From Acholoe squamosa (taxonomy: Eukaryota > Annelida > Polychaeta > Phyllodocida > Polynoidae): a stretch of DNA of 64,000 bases. Location of the stretch: contig OX439040.1 in NCBI GenBank assembly GCA_949317995.1, positions 71,893,972 to 71,957,971 of the forward strand. The letters are read 5' to 3'. The position numbers were made by a program, and so were the translations under genes. Positions 36,703 to 49,879 of this stretch are shown one piece after another. The notes under the pieces were generated by a model. That model ran no database searches. It was not told where the DNA came from and saw nothing but the letters and a program-made list of their open reading frames with translations. Position 1 is the first letter of the stretch. Each line of letters begins with the position of its first letter.

Positions 36703-38059
36703 GAGCTTGGATGATTTTTCACATTGAAACAATGGCGAGACTGAATTTGTATGTCTCCCAAAATTTCCAAAAAAGTCCAACTTGACCTCGAAAAAGTATA
36801 TCCAAAAATGCACATGTGCATATATGCTCTCATAATGCACTGGTAGGAGAGGGCATAACAGTAAGGGAGGTGCCAGAATAGTGGTATAATCGTCAATATA
36901 CCACCCTTGTGCTGCCATATTTATGCTATATTCCATTAGTACAGGATCGCATAGTGGTGATCAGTTTACGCCCTTGTAAGTGCCTGTGGGAAGGGTAAAA
37001 TGGTGAAATGTGAAGTGCAGTAATGGAAGTAAAAATGTGTTAATAGCAGGGTGGCATGCATAGGCAACTGAGCACTTACTGATGTCAACTAGAAGGCATT
37101 TCTCAGGATGCTACAACTAGACCCCTTCAAATCATAGTGGGCACACTCACTCTAATGCCATTATAGCCATGCATTTAGTTGTCACTAAAGATGACTGTCC
37201 TATCAAACCCCTTTGTGTTCCAAGGGAGCATATGAAAAAAGTATGAATGTGCATTCATGGCTTCAGTTATCGCGATTCATTATGGTGGAAACTTGCATGC
37301 AACCTCTCCATTTATGTATTACCAGTGTATCTCCGAGCTGTGTACTGTCTCGGAGATCCAATAATACAAGTGAGTTACCCACAAGGTTTTCATTATGTTC
37401 ATAAGAAATAAATGTCATTTTACCTGGTAGGTCAAGTAGCTATAAATAGATGCTTTAAGCAGATGGGATGATAACCTGCATGTATTATAGTGTGCAGTGA
37501 TGTTTTTTTCAGCAGATTTCTGGGGAAGGCATCTATGTTCAAATGAACACCTTCACCTACATCTAAATGTCATGGGACACTTTATGGGCACTGTTTGCAC
37601 CCCACTGTAATACATATATCTTGTTTACATATGAACAAAATCACAACTGCAATAACATACAAAGATTATATAAGATTATATGGGGGGTTGTTAACACACC
37701 GATTATGTCAAAGAAGAGATAATGTTGTGCCCCTGAGCATATCACTACTGCCACCCCCCCCCACAGTCTGCTCCTATACATAAAGCAGTACTCTATCTTA
37801 CAATATGAGGTCCTCGATGAGACTCAGCCTCTTTTAACGGCTGCTGAACATGGTACTAACGACCTTACGGTATTAGCAATAGGGCACCTTACAGTGAGGG
37901 TAGACAGTTATCGTGTCATTAGCTGGTCTAGTTATCATACATTATTAACACCAGAACAAGAGGACTGGGAGCCATTGGCTCTTCATGGGCTTGGATATGA
38001 GGCAGTTTATGGTTAGGGATATAACCCTTAATGGGCCACTAACCAATAAATGTAATACA

Positions 38060-39340
38060 TAGCAAGAGGTGAACGATTGTGGAATACATCGTCATCAATT
38101 CATTTTGAGGGGCCAGAGACCTGTTTCATAAGCATTCTATATTAAAGATCGATCTATCCACTCTATGAGTGACCACTTAAGATCAGTCATTTGGGAATGA
38201 CTACTAGTGTTTCAGAACAAGCTGTTATTAATATTGGAACTTAAGACTGGTCCTTTAGAAACAGCTGCCAATTAGACATAGGGGCAGTAATCAAGTTCAG
38301 TTGTAAGGTCACTCATTGGCCATTTATCTATCCAGCTAGTAAGATCGATCACCTAGGTGCAAAATGTGACTTTACATCATAATTTCATGATAGAAAATGG
38401 TATTAAAAGGGGGAATTTCCATTTGATATATGCCTGACTTCATGCAGTAGAAAATGTTGTGGGATTCCACTTGTTGATTTTTCACATTTATGTGTACCCT
38501 CAACCTTTCACATAAATCAGCTCCTTTATGTTGGTCATAAGTCACTCTTGCATTGGCCCTTTACTAGTAAGTTTCACTCCCAATTTACTTTTGAAACACT
38601 TCCCCTAAGCCTAAGAACCCTAAGATCAATCTTAGCATGACCATAGAAGTGATCTTGCTCGTACACCAATTTTACTCGTACATGGTCCTTGTGAAACAGG
38701 TCTCTGTCCTACCAACAACATGTCACAGGGAGCTCGTCTCTTAGTTTATAGCTTGTATATTGAAAGGCTTCTTAAATCCAATAAATTAAACAACTAAAAG
38801 GGTCACTTGGCAAGGAGTGTGGGTGTAGAGAGATTATTGCAAAGTAGGGTGCTGAACATTTTACATAGTCATGATCATGTAGCCCTCTAGGCTATGCCGT
38901 TGATTATGTAGATTGTGTATGGGGTCATGCTAGGAATCCTGCTATCCCCACCAATTGTAAAATTTAAAAGAAGGTAAGACACACATGGATGCTAAAGTGC
39001 ACTACATATAAAGGCCCATATATAGAGGTGTCAATTCTAAAACTTAACTAAGACTTAAATAGTGCTGCTTTCAACAATATACTTCACTTTTCAAAGGAGA
39101 AACTACCATGTGGAGGGGGAAGGATACAAATATGTCCTCCGAATCAACAACAGAACCTTCATTTCACTGTTGAAATGTACAGGGCTTCTTGGCCATTGTT
39201 GTGTCCCTTGGTAGGCTTGAAGAATAATGTCATGCTGATTTTTTAACGGTTCTTAAAATGACACTTTGCAATAATTAAATCATAATGTTTAATTCTGTTG
39301 CCCATTCGATCCCTTTCATCCTCCCTCACATCTGTTTGCC
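38060..39340. other. Gene-free stretch between blocks II and IV
   Basis: No gene, RNA or repeat could be recognised. The sequence is AT-rich, without extended reading frames, and I found no counterpart elsewhere in the window. Confidence 0.4.
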
Positions 39341-40769
39341 ACCTCTTTAATTACACAGGAATAAAACCCAAAGACTTGCCCTCACTACTAAAGTCTGCCC
39401 GCATCTGCTAATCAGACCTGGGTGTCAAGTAGATCAAGGGCAGTGAAAGAAATCTCCTCCTAGCACATTTGGGGAAATGTTAAATGGCTCAGAGTTCAAT
39501 TAGATTCTTTGTACACAGCTTGCTGGGTGTTAGTGCATATGGGTAAATGTTGAAGGAGCTCTATTCATTTCAAGGATAACCTTTATATTACGAGTTGAAC
39601 TTGCAATAAGCTGCATAGTTACATTACTTAAGAGTGATTCTAAAATGCCAAAGTTCTATGTCGTAATGGAATTGTGTGGCATAATTAGAAACATAATTGC
39701 TATTTTAAATAAATGTTGTCCAAGGTAGTTCTTTAACAACCATTATCATGATACATCAGAAAATTACAATATCTTATTTGTGGCATACTAGGTTAATGAT
39801 TGTGTTTGCTTAGAAAAAGAAATTCTAACAAAACTGAGCACAGCAAAGTTCACATCACACATGCTGAGTCAGCTCATGGAAGGTTTTCCACAGCTCTTGT
39901 TTTTTTTTAGCATTTATAAGCTGTCAGGCAGTAAATTGCCAGTAGACCAAATCAAATACCTCTTTTAAAATATTGAGAAATTCAGGGGGGGCATGGCAAT
40001 TCTATTAAATCGTACATGAGGTAGTAGCCAGGCCCTACTAATCATACACACATTAATTCATGCCAATTATATGAAGCTGTCATAACCTAAGCCATTTGTA
40101 CACTGGAAATTACTTAGGGCAACCATCACCTCCTTAGTATCCACACACATATGGATGTCCCCCCCCCAGATTCTTCTCCTGGCTACCACGAGTTCTACAT
40201 CCATCATATAAAATTTCCTGGTAGATTTACATTGCCCATGCAAGAGGTTGGAAGCTAAAACATGCAGATGGGTAGATTTCTTCTCTGAACCCTTTAGACT
40301 GAGACACCGTAAGTTCGTCCACATTACTTGCCACAAACCAATATCATTTAAGAAATCGAGAGAGGAAGGTAGCAAACTAGATAAATAGTATTTTATTTTG
40401 TAATTGCAGGCAAGCTGTAGATGCCAGGCAATTATTGAGAAATTGAGGACATACTAATCTGCAACCTATCTTAAGTTTATCGGAAATACACCATCTGCTG
40501 TCAATTGAACTGCTAATTAATCAACATGCAAAAAGAAAACTGCTGTAGACAACATGCAGCGGGAGAGAGCCTTTTTCCAATCACCGCTCACCTCCACCAC
40601 CGTTAACATTATTTAAAACTACTAAGGAGTGATCTGTAGTTCTTTTGTAACTAGGTGGCTCTACCTAGTCGCACACAACAAATGTGTTAGAACAAAAATT
40701 GCTAAAAAAAAAAAATACCCTTTCAAGATCTTATAAAAACTATGATTATCTAAATTTTAAAAATCCATG

Positions 40770-41213
40770 GTATTAGCTTCATTTGATTATGCTGATTAGG
40801 GTGACAATTATGAACTTTAGCTTATACAAAATAAGGCACTAAGAATTATATATAAGGTAAAACTTGCGAAAAATCCAATTTTCACCACAGCACAGCTACT
40901 TAACAAAGCTGGATGTAAAGAACTAGTTGATAGAAGAGACATGCATCTCCTTTGTTATGCTGTCACATTGAAGTCCAAAGAAGGCTTGGTTGATAATAGA
41001 GACATACCAAGAAGAAGACATATAGGTATGAGACCTAATGTACCAAGGTCAAATAAAACAATAGTTATGAAATCGGCTCTATATAGAGCAATCTCCAGGT
41101 GGAACTCTCTTAAACTGGAGTTTACTATTATTGAAGACCTAAACACCCTCAAAATTCAGATTAAGAAGAACTACAATTCTTGTTTATGTAATGGTCTTAC
41201 TATAACTTAATTG
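40770..41213 (+). pseudogene. 3' end of a CR1/Jockey-like LINE reverse transcriptase ORF, decayed
   Basis: Read in frame with 40941, the translation runs from a FDYAD segment through IQNKALRIIYK (about 40826-40858) to RRDMHLLCY (about 40933-40959) and ISRWNSLKLEF (about 41088-41120), ending at the stop at 41208-41210. This order (DYAD, QNKALRII, RR..HLL, R..WN.L) is typical of the C-terminal part of non-LTR reverse transcriptase proteins of the CR1/Jockey group (family knowledge). Two TAG stops interrupt the first 20 codons, so it is a dead 5'-truncated copy. The 89-codon open stretch from 40941 is what remains open. It lies in an insertion absent from block IV copy b. Confidence 0.75.
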
Positions 41214-41242
41214 AAAATTTATTAAAATCGAAACTAACCAGG

Positions 41243-41815
41243 GTCTACCATGATGCCAAACTTATTTTTGGCAAATGCAAGAATAAATCCCTCAAGGATA
41301 AACTGGTCCACACCTCGACCAGTACCAAACCAGAGAGACCGAAAGGTCTACACTTATGAAATCACCCATGCAAATGCCCCAAAGGCTGCAAGTATTGTTC
41401 AAACATTGACAAGAGTGGCTTCATCACTTCTAAGGTGACTGGACGGTCATTCAGAACATTAATTCAAGTAAATTGTCAAACTGAAAACTTAATTTATGCT
41501 ATTACATGCAAATATTGTAAAATTTAGTATGTTTGACAGACAGAGAAAAAGCTACTGGACAGGTTTTGTGGACACATGGGTGACATTAAATACCTACATC
41601 ATGACACCACAGTAGCATTTTAGAGCATGCCCCAATGACCACAGGCCCCCAAATGAATGCTTGGAAGATGGCCCTGTGATCAGCATCTTAAGCTTCATAA
41701 AAAATCCAGCCACCTCAATGGCAGGGATCTCGAAAAAAGAAACAGAGAGGAGAAAAGATGGATGCATCGTTTATGCAGCATTAATCCCAATGGACTCAAT
41801 CTCCTTGACTAAATC
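41243..41815 (+). pseudogene. Penelope-like element C-terminal GIY-YIG endonuclease, decayed
   Basis: In a single frame starting at 41243 the translation shows LKDKLVH, then a cysteine cluster CKCPKGCKYC, then TGRSF, NLIYAITCKYC and RFCGHMGDIKY, and finally REEKRWMHRLCSINPNGLN (41747-41803). This succession (LKD.LVH, CxC..C..C, IY.ITC..C, RF..H..DI, E..WI..L....P.GLN) is the C-terminal zinc-finger-like region and GIY-YIG endonuclease of Penelope-like retroelements. The frame is unbroken by indels but carries several stop codons, including two within the canonical catalytic QYVGQT region (read here as I*YV*QTE), so the copy is inactive. It starts about 30 bp after the end of the LINE fragment. 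Confidence 0.85.
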
Positions 41816-42045
41816 TAGTGGTTCCCCAGCTCCATTAAGAAGAAGAGATAATTTATTAACGCACTCTGTTTGTTTCACTCTTCATTTCAACATCAATTCT
41901 TATCCCTATGTAGATGAATTACTGTGAGATACAATCAAACACTTTTCTAGAAAACAATTGTACTGTATTATATACATCGCCACCAAATTGTACAATATGC
42001 TTCTTTTACTACACAGAGAAAAGAAGACTGATCGCTTTGACACAT

Positions 42046-42264
42046 ACTGCACAGGTCACGATTGTCTCCCACATGACATGCGTGAAAGGCATGTTGAACG
42101 AGGTTGACACTCTCACATTTGGTTTGTCAACTCCACTTGACATGCGTAATGAAGACAATTGTCATGGTGACATATGTGCCATGTCCCAATGACATGTGCT
42201 CTATGTGTCAAATCAAGTTGACATGGATATACATGTAATTTTGTCATTTTGACTTTTTTCAGTG
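42046..42264. mobile_element. Small TIR-like element with repeated TTGACATG motifs
   Basis: The right end is GACTTTTTTCAGTG followed by TA. The left end (TACTGCACAGGTCACGATTG) is a poor inverse of it. Inside, TGACATG-like motifs repeat five or more times in both orientations. The terminus resembles the CACTG ends of the 24743-25650 family, so it may be a distant relative. Borders are uncertain. Confidence 0.35.
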
Positions 42265-45200
42265 TAGTTATATGAGAATAGTAGGGGTCCCTAGCGGAGG
42301 GAAGGTGGAGGCTAGGTGGATGATGCACTGTATTGCATTAAAAGTTACCACATATTTCGATGTAATTGTATTATCTATGCCCAATAAAAACACTTTAAAA
42401 AACAGGTGAAACAGTTCTGCAATTGGCCCCCTCTAAAACAGATGTGTCCTCAGGTAGGAATATCTGTTTTGAATATATGGTGAAGTCTAGACAGCTAACA
42501 AACAGAGGGCATAATAGTCATACCAACCTAAAATAGTGCCTACAGTGCTATGACTATTCTACCAAATCGTATGTGCAAGATTACATATAGGGACAAATCT
42601 TTAGCTTGTCAGATGTCCTATTGAAATGTGCCTCTCGAAGCCATTTATTTTCATTCAATATGTATCTAAAAAAAATTACAGGAATCTGCAGTCCCGGGTG
42701 AGATCATAATACCTTAAGAATTGGCCTCCTGAGGCACTTTCTCTGTATTCAGTGCTTATTCTTCCCTACGGCAGTCTACCATTTAGACAAGACAGATTTT
42801 GGCAGCACCATTAGTTTGACTACAACATTTAGATTGGGAAATAAAGATTGATTGCTGCTTAAACTCACTGAACGTTTATCCCTTGAATATGACATGCTGC
42901 CGTCAGTCAACATTTTGTGTGATTTACAAAGGAGAAACTCTCTGTTGAGACAATCCTATAGTATTGCATCATATGGTGGATTTAAACATGAGGGTGGAAG
43001 GGCTCCTTTTTTTCCTGTTATTGAGTTATTTACAGATTATTGGCTTGAAATTTAGTAGAATTACAGGCTACACGAGGGACATGCCCCTATCTCCTTTTTC
43101 AAAATCAATTGGCACCTCCTTTGTTTACAGGCAGTATGATATAACAATGCACTTCCATTACAGCTGATCTCATTGCCTACCAAAAGTCATATCCTGTCAC
43201 CTCTCACAACTCCTCACTCTACACCTCATTGCATTGACTTGAGGCCACAACTGCTGCTGTCTGACCTGGAAGTGGAAGCTGACCTTAGGTCAACATCCTG
43301 AGTGCCTGGAGTCCATGCACCTTTGGTTTCGGTCCCCTCTGAGTACTGATGTGTTGGCACTGAGGAAGGTTATAATTACTGGTAATGAAACCTTGGTCAC
43401 TTAGTATAGATAGGCATGAGGGCTTTAAATATTCTTGACTATTAGTGTGTGCATTAACTGTGAAATTATATACAATGCAACTGCAACATTGACTTCAATA
43501 TTTCAACGGACAAATCCAGTGTCGGCACTTCCTTTAGCACAATTGATCCACTTTTGATTCAATAACCTTTCAGGTTTATGTATATATTTCTAGAAAGACA
43601 CTCAAGTTGATATTGTTATTGTCAGGTCAAGATTCTCCTTGATCTAACTGAAAACTCACACCTGCTCAGCACACCATACAATGAGTTACAACAAGCACTG
43701 AGGTCAACATAGCGTGGATGGTGGTAGTTAACAATGACAACAACCTATGCATAAAGAATGATATGGCTGTCTCAGGTGTCTTTCTTGGCTGATAGATGAA
43801 ACACCATTCACAGCTTGGAGACAAGAGGTTTGTGCCTATAGTGTGGCAAAGGTGGACCCAGGCCATGCTAACACCCTAGTGTTATTTCCATTCTCATTTG
43901 ATTGCTAGAATGGTTTGCATAGAGAATGAATTGGAGTATCAAATGTGTGTTTCACCTGATGGAGGAAATGCCATTTACACAAGCAAATGGGTGTAAAAGG
44001 CAGTAGTGGGGAAAAGGTGAGACTATGGGTTTATGGTGTAGATCCACATCATTTAATCATTTTCATTTCCATTTGGTTGTAACCTAAATCAGATGATTTA
44101 GTGTAACTACTATGTCCAAAATGGACCATATCGAATATTAGTCTCTTTCTGATGGCAATCGTCCCCAATTTCATCCCAATGAGATATCAAATTTACAATA
44201 AATAAGCTATTCTTTCATAAGGCACAAACTTATAATCTTATGAGTTGAAGATCACCATTGCAAAGGTTTGTTATTGTCTTGTTATACTTTAAATGAAATT
44301 AATAGAAACTACAAATAACTTGGTCATGCCATAATTTAAGAAGTATCTTCCGGTCGAAAATCATAGAAGGTGTGCATATGACGAATTTGGAGGTATTCCA
44401 GCCCCTACTCTTTGAATTTTAGTTTCCCCCTCTATTTCTTTGGCTCAAAGTGTCAGGCTGGATGAGATCTTCATGTTACATATGGGTTTTGATGGTCCCA
44501 TATGCATATTTTGGGCTCCAGGGGGGTAAAATGTGCCCAAAATGACCAAAATTGTCTGGGCGAAATTGTGTCTGGGAGAATAGTTACAAGCCATGTTGAG
44601 GGCTTAATTTCCTACAGAAACAATCTTCATACCTCCATGAAAATCTCAGGTCCAGACTATTTTGACCTGTAGATTAAGAAAATCATATTATCATTTATGT
44701 CAGAAGTGTCCTTGCTATTGTAAAAGAAGCATACTTATAAGAATTATTTTTCTGGGCACATGTCTGGGCGAATGACATGTAAGGCCCCATATGCACACTT
44801 TCTATGATTTGTGACCTTCCATTACATTCCACATTGGCTGTTCAGGCTAAAATGATACATAAGGCATACCTGTTAAGTGCGATGATATTCCCTTCCCATG
44901 TCTTATAGAAGCTGTGTGAAGGCCTTATTGTCATGATTTCCCTCTACAAGGAAATCTCTACAATCTAAGTTATGTTTCCCTTGTACATCACTTCTCCAAA
45001 TAGTACATGTGTCTTCAGGAGGATATAGTGATTACATAACTTTTAGAATACTAAGTTAAGGATTTTGTTTAGACCTGGCGCACCACTTTTACCGTGAAAT
45101 AAATAATATGTATTTGCATTTTGCCATCTACCTCTGAGGTAAGTAGAGAAATAGCAGAATAAAAGTGTGGAAGATCTACTAAAAGTAGTCAATATATACA

Positions 45201-46319
45201 GGCCTCCTTTTACAGGGTGCCTCCTGGGCCTGTTCTAGCACACCTGTGAATCTGCTATTATATTTGGGAGTGGCCTCTATTATTTGTGCAACTTATTTGA
45301 CTTGTGTTCCGTATGGTCTTTTATAGATACAGATCTGAAATATAATTGGTTAATGGTAAACACCACACAGAATCTGTTCCATACATTACCTCTAGGATAT
45401 GACACACATTAAGCACAAATCCAGTGTAGGTACTCACCTGAAAAGGAGATAAGAAAACAGGTCATGTCAAATTGCATTTAGATGAAGAGGGATTCTTCCT
45501 TCGCAACCTAATGTAATAGAAAATATGTTTATCATGTTCAAATTGATTTTGTAGTGTTCATGAATCTGTCAGAGAACTCTTTTGTTTGAGGTAAATATTT
45601 ACTAAAAAAGAAAACTCAAACAATTTTTTGCAATTGACAGGTTTTTATGATGTTATGGAATGTATTACATATACAAGAGTACTATTTAAACTATCCCTTT
45701 AGATATATCATATGGGTTGAAAAGGGAATTGTACAGAATACATTGCGAAAGTTCTAAAACATCACCACTTTGGAAAATTTCGGTCTGGTCATATTGTTAC
45801 AGGTTAGCGCACTAAACTTACTTTCTGACATTTCTGCATTAACCCTAGCCATGTCATGTCAATAAAGTACTCTTTATTTTCTAATGTTTATTTTGCATGT
45901 CAGCAAGTTGTCTGCTTAGACCACCCATATTTGCCCTGCTCCATTGGCCGTGCAACAACTGATAAATGGGAAGGTTTTGAATATTGATTGTTGTCCAAAC
46001 CCGATCGAGGTTAACCCTTTGGTGATTGTATAAACATATTGCTTGAAGCCAACCTCTCATTTTCGTACACATTTTTGCTTACATTCATGCACTATGACAA
46101 ACAAAGGGCATATTGTACAGGACCATAAGCAGTAATAATTGCAGGGTCTTAAGTGGGCAAAACCTAGAACAGACTACATCATACAAACATGTCATTTTCG
46201 ATACATACACCCCTCCAATATCTATAGTCAGTCAATATGTACACAAGTCTATCAAAAGATATCATTTGAGATCGAATAATTTTCCATTTACATTTCCCAA
46301 TACTATTTTGAAATCTATA

Positions 46320-47618
46320 TGGGTCAATCCACTGAAAGTGGGCACTTGTCCATGGTAGAGGGTCATTTTTAAAAACTAAGAATTAGATCATGAAACTTAA
46401 TTTTATTGATACCCCTATATCTTGGCTCTTAGGAAAGGTTCATTCAAGTTACTAACTGCCAAGCGATCAGTTTTTATTGCAAATATTCAAAATTATGAAA
46501 ATGTAATGGGTGTGAGCAAAATGAATTCTTCTCTACATCACAGAAATATTTGTCAGAACTACATTATTTTTAGTTAGGATATTTGACAAAAGGTCCCAAA
46601 GACACACTATGAAGAAAATAGGAAAAAAAAAGATGGATATTTACAATACATAAGGAAATAATATGAATGTAATGGGCGTGAGCGTAATGGGCGTGAGCGA
46701 AACAACTTTCCCAGTCTTCAGACAGCAACTCAGCAATATAACCTCACCCAGAATTAATCTAGGCAATAGAAATAATCTAAGAATACTTTTAGGATGCATT
46801 TGGAATGCATCAAGCCTGCCAACTTGCTTGCAGTGCATTTTACTCACGCCCTTTACGCTCACGCCCATTACGCTCACGCCCATTACATCTGTCAGTTAAC
46901 CCCTCTTTTTGGCATAACCAAGGCATGTAGAGACTCCAGTCTTTTTTTAAAATGACTTATTAACAATAGATCTTCAAGTTAGGCTGGTTGAAAGAAAGAA
47001 AACTTTGATAGTATTTGTCATGGATACCGAAAATAATGGGCGTGAGCAAAATGGACTTGAAAATACTTGAATATATACTGCACAGTCATGCCTGCAAGTA
47101 GACCCTAAGTTTCTGCACCAGAAAATCCCCTATAATGACCCTAATCTTGGTGGGAAATAAAAAGATTGAGGGTAGTGTTTTAGAAGGCCTACCAGTGTAC
47201 TTTCATTTTGCTCACGCCCATTACAGCACCTGCATTTGGTTATAGAAATGAACAGGGGAAAAGGAATGCCAACCAGAGCACCTCCAAACAACATGAAAAT
47301 GTTAGATAGGACCCCCCACTAAGGAATAGATAAAATTATATTGGTCTGTTGCTGTTTGGCTTGATGGTATAGACCCTGGGATGAGGTGGAAATTGAATAA
47401 AAAGGCAATTTCTGGCCATTTTTGAACTTTGGGCCACCATATCTAAAAAAACAGCAGGCCGACATATGTAAACTTGCCCTTCTTTTGAAGCCCAAGGTGT
47501 TTTCTTTGAAATGAAACCAGAAATAAGAAGAATGGTTACTTACTTCTTATTTTACAGCCCCCTGAATCCAAAAAAGACCAAAAAAGACCCAGGTGCCCAC
47601 TTTCGGTGGATTGACACA
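46320..47618. mobile_element. Non-autonomous TIR DNA transposon, family 1, copy 2
   Basis: Same ends, length and internal order as 1876-3167, same orientation, differing by scattered substitutions. The eight ATGGGCGTGAGC-type motifs are all retained at matching places, with single-base changes in the first forward copy (46503 region) and first inverted copy (46845 region). The left flank ends TCTATA and the right flank begins TATATC. The paralogous block IV copy b reads through this point near 54091 without the element, so it inserted after that duplication into a TA-containing site. No transposase is encoded; the paired 78- and 80-codon frames over the motif region are shadows of the symmetric repeats. 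Confidence 0.85.
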
Positions 47619-49126
47619 TATATCAAATGTGGTAATATGACTGTTTGGCATAATGTAGGCAGACAGCACTGTTCACTTGGGTGGTCTGTTAAAAACACAC
47701 ACTTTAAAAACTTTTTGCATCAGCATTTTCATTTGCCATATGTGTGGTGCATCGACATGTAGTCATTTGTGACAAAGCACTACATTTCCAGTAGTATCAT
47801 GCAAGCAAAGAACATTCCTGCCATAATTCAGTGCGTGGTCCATTTAGATAAAATCCAAATCTGCTGATGCAAGCAAAATGTGCAGACTTTGCCTTTTTAT
47901 ACAGACTTTTATTCATGCATATGCACATCGGAAAGGTCACCCTACCATTAAAGACTGTAAAGAGTGTAAATCTATTCCGTGATCAAATAGATTCTGATTG
48001 TAGAATTCAAGAAGTTTTGTATACATGCCTATTTCCGTGAGCGTGAGTATTCACACTTCCAAAGGCAAAAAAAACAACAGTCCATTTCTCCCTGTAATTA
48101 TCAATGTCTGACTCATCAGGCTTTGGTGTCAAGGAGATCAAGAATGGTAAAAATAATCTCCTCCTGGCATATCTGGAGAAATGTTAAATGACACAGAGTT
48201 TAATCACATGCTTTGTACACATTTTATGGGGTGCTAATGCATATGGGGTACATGACGAAGAAGCTCATTTTGGTATTACTAGCTTAAATTGGAATATGTT
48301 ACATAATAAATAAATGACAAGTGATCCTAAAGATTCTAAATGTTAATGGCATAATTATTGGAATTATTTGGCAAACAATAGTCCCAGGTGATCCTCTAAG
48401 AATCATAGTAATGATACATCAAAAGTCATGATATATTATTTTTAATTTAGTAGGTTAATGATAATTTCCATTAAAATCAATTAATTTTCAGAAAACATAG
48501 CAAAATGAAGTTCAAATTATACAGACAGAGTCAGCTCGTTTAAAGTTTTCCACAACTCTTGGTTTTCAATATATTCTGATGGGCAATAAAACATCGATGA
48601 AGCAAAGCAAATTTCCCTTCAAGATATTGAAAATTAGGGAGGGCAGAGCAATATCAACTCCTATACATGAGCTAGTGTCCAGGCCCTAGTTATCATAACT
48701 ATATTAGCACAGTCTGAAACATAGTTTTAGCAATAAGGTGAAGCTGTCATAACCTGAGCCATTTCTTCACTAGAAATCACTTTCTGCCTTACAAACTATC
48801 ACCTATTTAGTATCCACTTACATGCGGATGTTCCCTGAGTCCTTCCGGAGGCATTATATGTGATTATCTAGTAGTGTTACTTTGCACCATGTTATAGGTT
48901 GGAAACTGAAGCATGGAGTTATGCAGATTTCTTCTCTTATTGCATCAGGCTAAGACACCGGAAGTCACCAACGTCACTCTGACAAAACAATTCATAAAAT
49001 CTAAGAGACAGGAAGGTAGCAAACTAGATGACTATTTTTGTGTTAATTTAGGAAAGGTGTAAATGCCAGAAAATTACTTAGAAATACTAATCACTGACCT
49101 ATCCCGTCCTTGTAGTGTATTGAACA

Positions 49127-49250
49127 AGTAATCAATGGATAACTCATGATGCGTGTGTGTTAGTGGAGGATAATGACACGAGGCCGTAGGCCGAGTGTTA
49201 TTAGCCTTCGCTAACACACACAAGTCATGAGTTATCCATTGACTACTTAT
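49127..49250. repeat. Long hairpin at composite element edge
   Basis: AATCAATGGATAACTCATGA near 49132 is mirrored by TCATGAGTTATCCATTGACT near 49225. TGTGTGTTAG is mirrored by CTAACACACA. The centre is itself palindromic (GACACGAGGCCGTAGGCCGA). It is most likely a foldback MITE or the terminus of the composite element. Confidence 0.75.
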
Positions 49251-49681
49251 TTTATACCACGAAACCAATAAATAATCAATATTATACCAATAAATTCAAG
49301 TTGAAAACAAAAATTATTCCCCCTCCCCGGGACTCGATGCCAGCCATTGTGTGTACACGATCGGTACATACACCTCCTCGCCCGGCAGCAGACAGCGGCA
49401 GCACCCGTCTCGGCTAGCCTTGGCAGCGGCACACGGTGAAAGATTTCAATGCGTCTCGCTGTTATGTTTGTGTATAATACACCTCCTCGCCCGGCAGCGG
49501 ACAGCTAAGGCTTTGAATGCGTCTCGCTTTTATGTTTGTGTATAATACACCTCCTTGCCCAGCAGAAGACAGCGACAGCACACACGGCGAAAAAAAAGCT
49601 TCTGGCGGCTATGTTTGTGTATAATACACTTCGTTGCCTGCCAGCGGACAGCGACAGCGCACACGGCGAAAAAAGATTCGC

Positions 49682-49751
49682 CCGGGCCGGGGCTCGATCC
49701 GTGTACCTCTCACAGCTGAGCGCAAAGCGCTAACCGCTAGACCACCGCGCC
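49682..49751 (-). other. tRNA-Glu-like Pol III head, copy 1
   Basis: On the minus strand: GGCGCGGTGGTCTAGCGGTT (A box TGGTCTAGCGG, a full match to the Pol III consensus) and CGGATCGAGCCCC (B box). The T6 run on the minus strand at 49674-49669 follows about 10 bp beyond and could terminate Pol III. The 5' half resembles tRNA-Glu (GTGGTCTAG.GGTTAG). The T stem pairs badly, so this is a tRNA-derived element head, not a tRNA gene. Confidence 0.65.
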
Positions 49752-49879
49752 TTCTCCGTTCACTGCGTCTCGCGGTTATGTTTGTGTAGAATACACCTCC
49801 TCACCCGGCAGCGGACAGCGACAGCGCACACGGCTTTGTATCATATCCAGACTTGGTTCGAACCGAGCATTTCTCGTCA

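Larger units (their letters stand above)
35345..36942. mobile_element. Composite foldback insertion (family X), with two inverted tRNA-like segments
   Basis: This 1.6-kb block is absent from the paralogous position of block II copy a (near 26060), so it is a later insertion. It contains two long inverted arms, about 35370-35981 and 36321-36891, around a spacer of about 340 bp. Each arm includes a tRNA-like segment (35577-35638 on minus, 36642-36702 on plus). A 676-bp subunit (36262-36938) has its own TIRs of about 49 bp (36262-36310 and 36891-36938) beginning TTAATGGAA. The same end sequence occurs at 56917. It reads as two family X copies joined in opposite orientation. Reading frames inside, up to about 100 codons, are by-products of the palindrome. 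Confidence 0.75.
29590..38060. repeat. Segmental duplication block II, copy b
   Basis: Direct, diverged repeat of 20740-26900. It is longer than copy a because of two later insertions: a palindromic/tRNA-like cluster at about 32200-33700 and the composite foldback at 35345-36942. It preserves the unoccupied target (TA at 34589-34590) of the TIR element present in copy a. No coding exon was recognised. Confidence 0.7.
39340..47960. repeat. Segmental duplication block IV, copy a
   Basis: Repeated in the same orientation at about 48060-54430. Landmarks: 39360-39560 with 48085-48250, 40060-40390 with 48730-49030, 42400-42470 with 50410-50480, 43270-43330 with 51310-51370, 43640-43860 with 51640-51840, 45180-45310 with 52720-52830, 45880-46020 with 53840-53980, and 47630-47960 with 54090-54420. 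Copy a carries insertions missing from copy b: the LINE and Penelope fragments plus a small TIR element (about 40770-42264) and the DNA element at 46320-47618. No host exon recognised. Confidence 0.75.
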
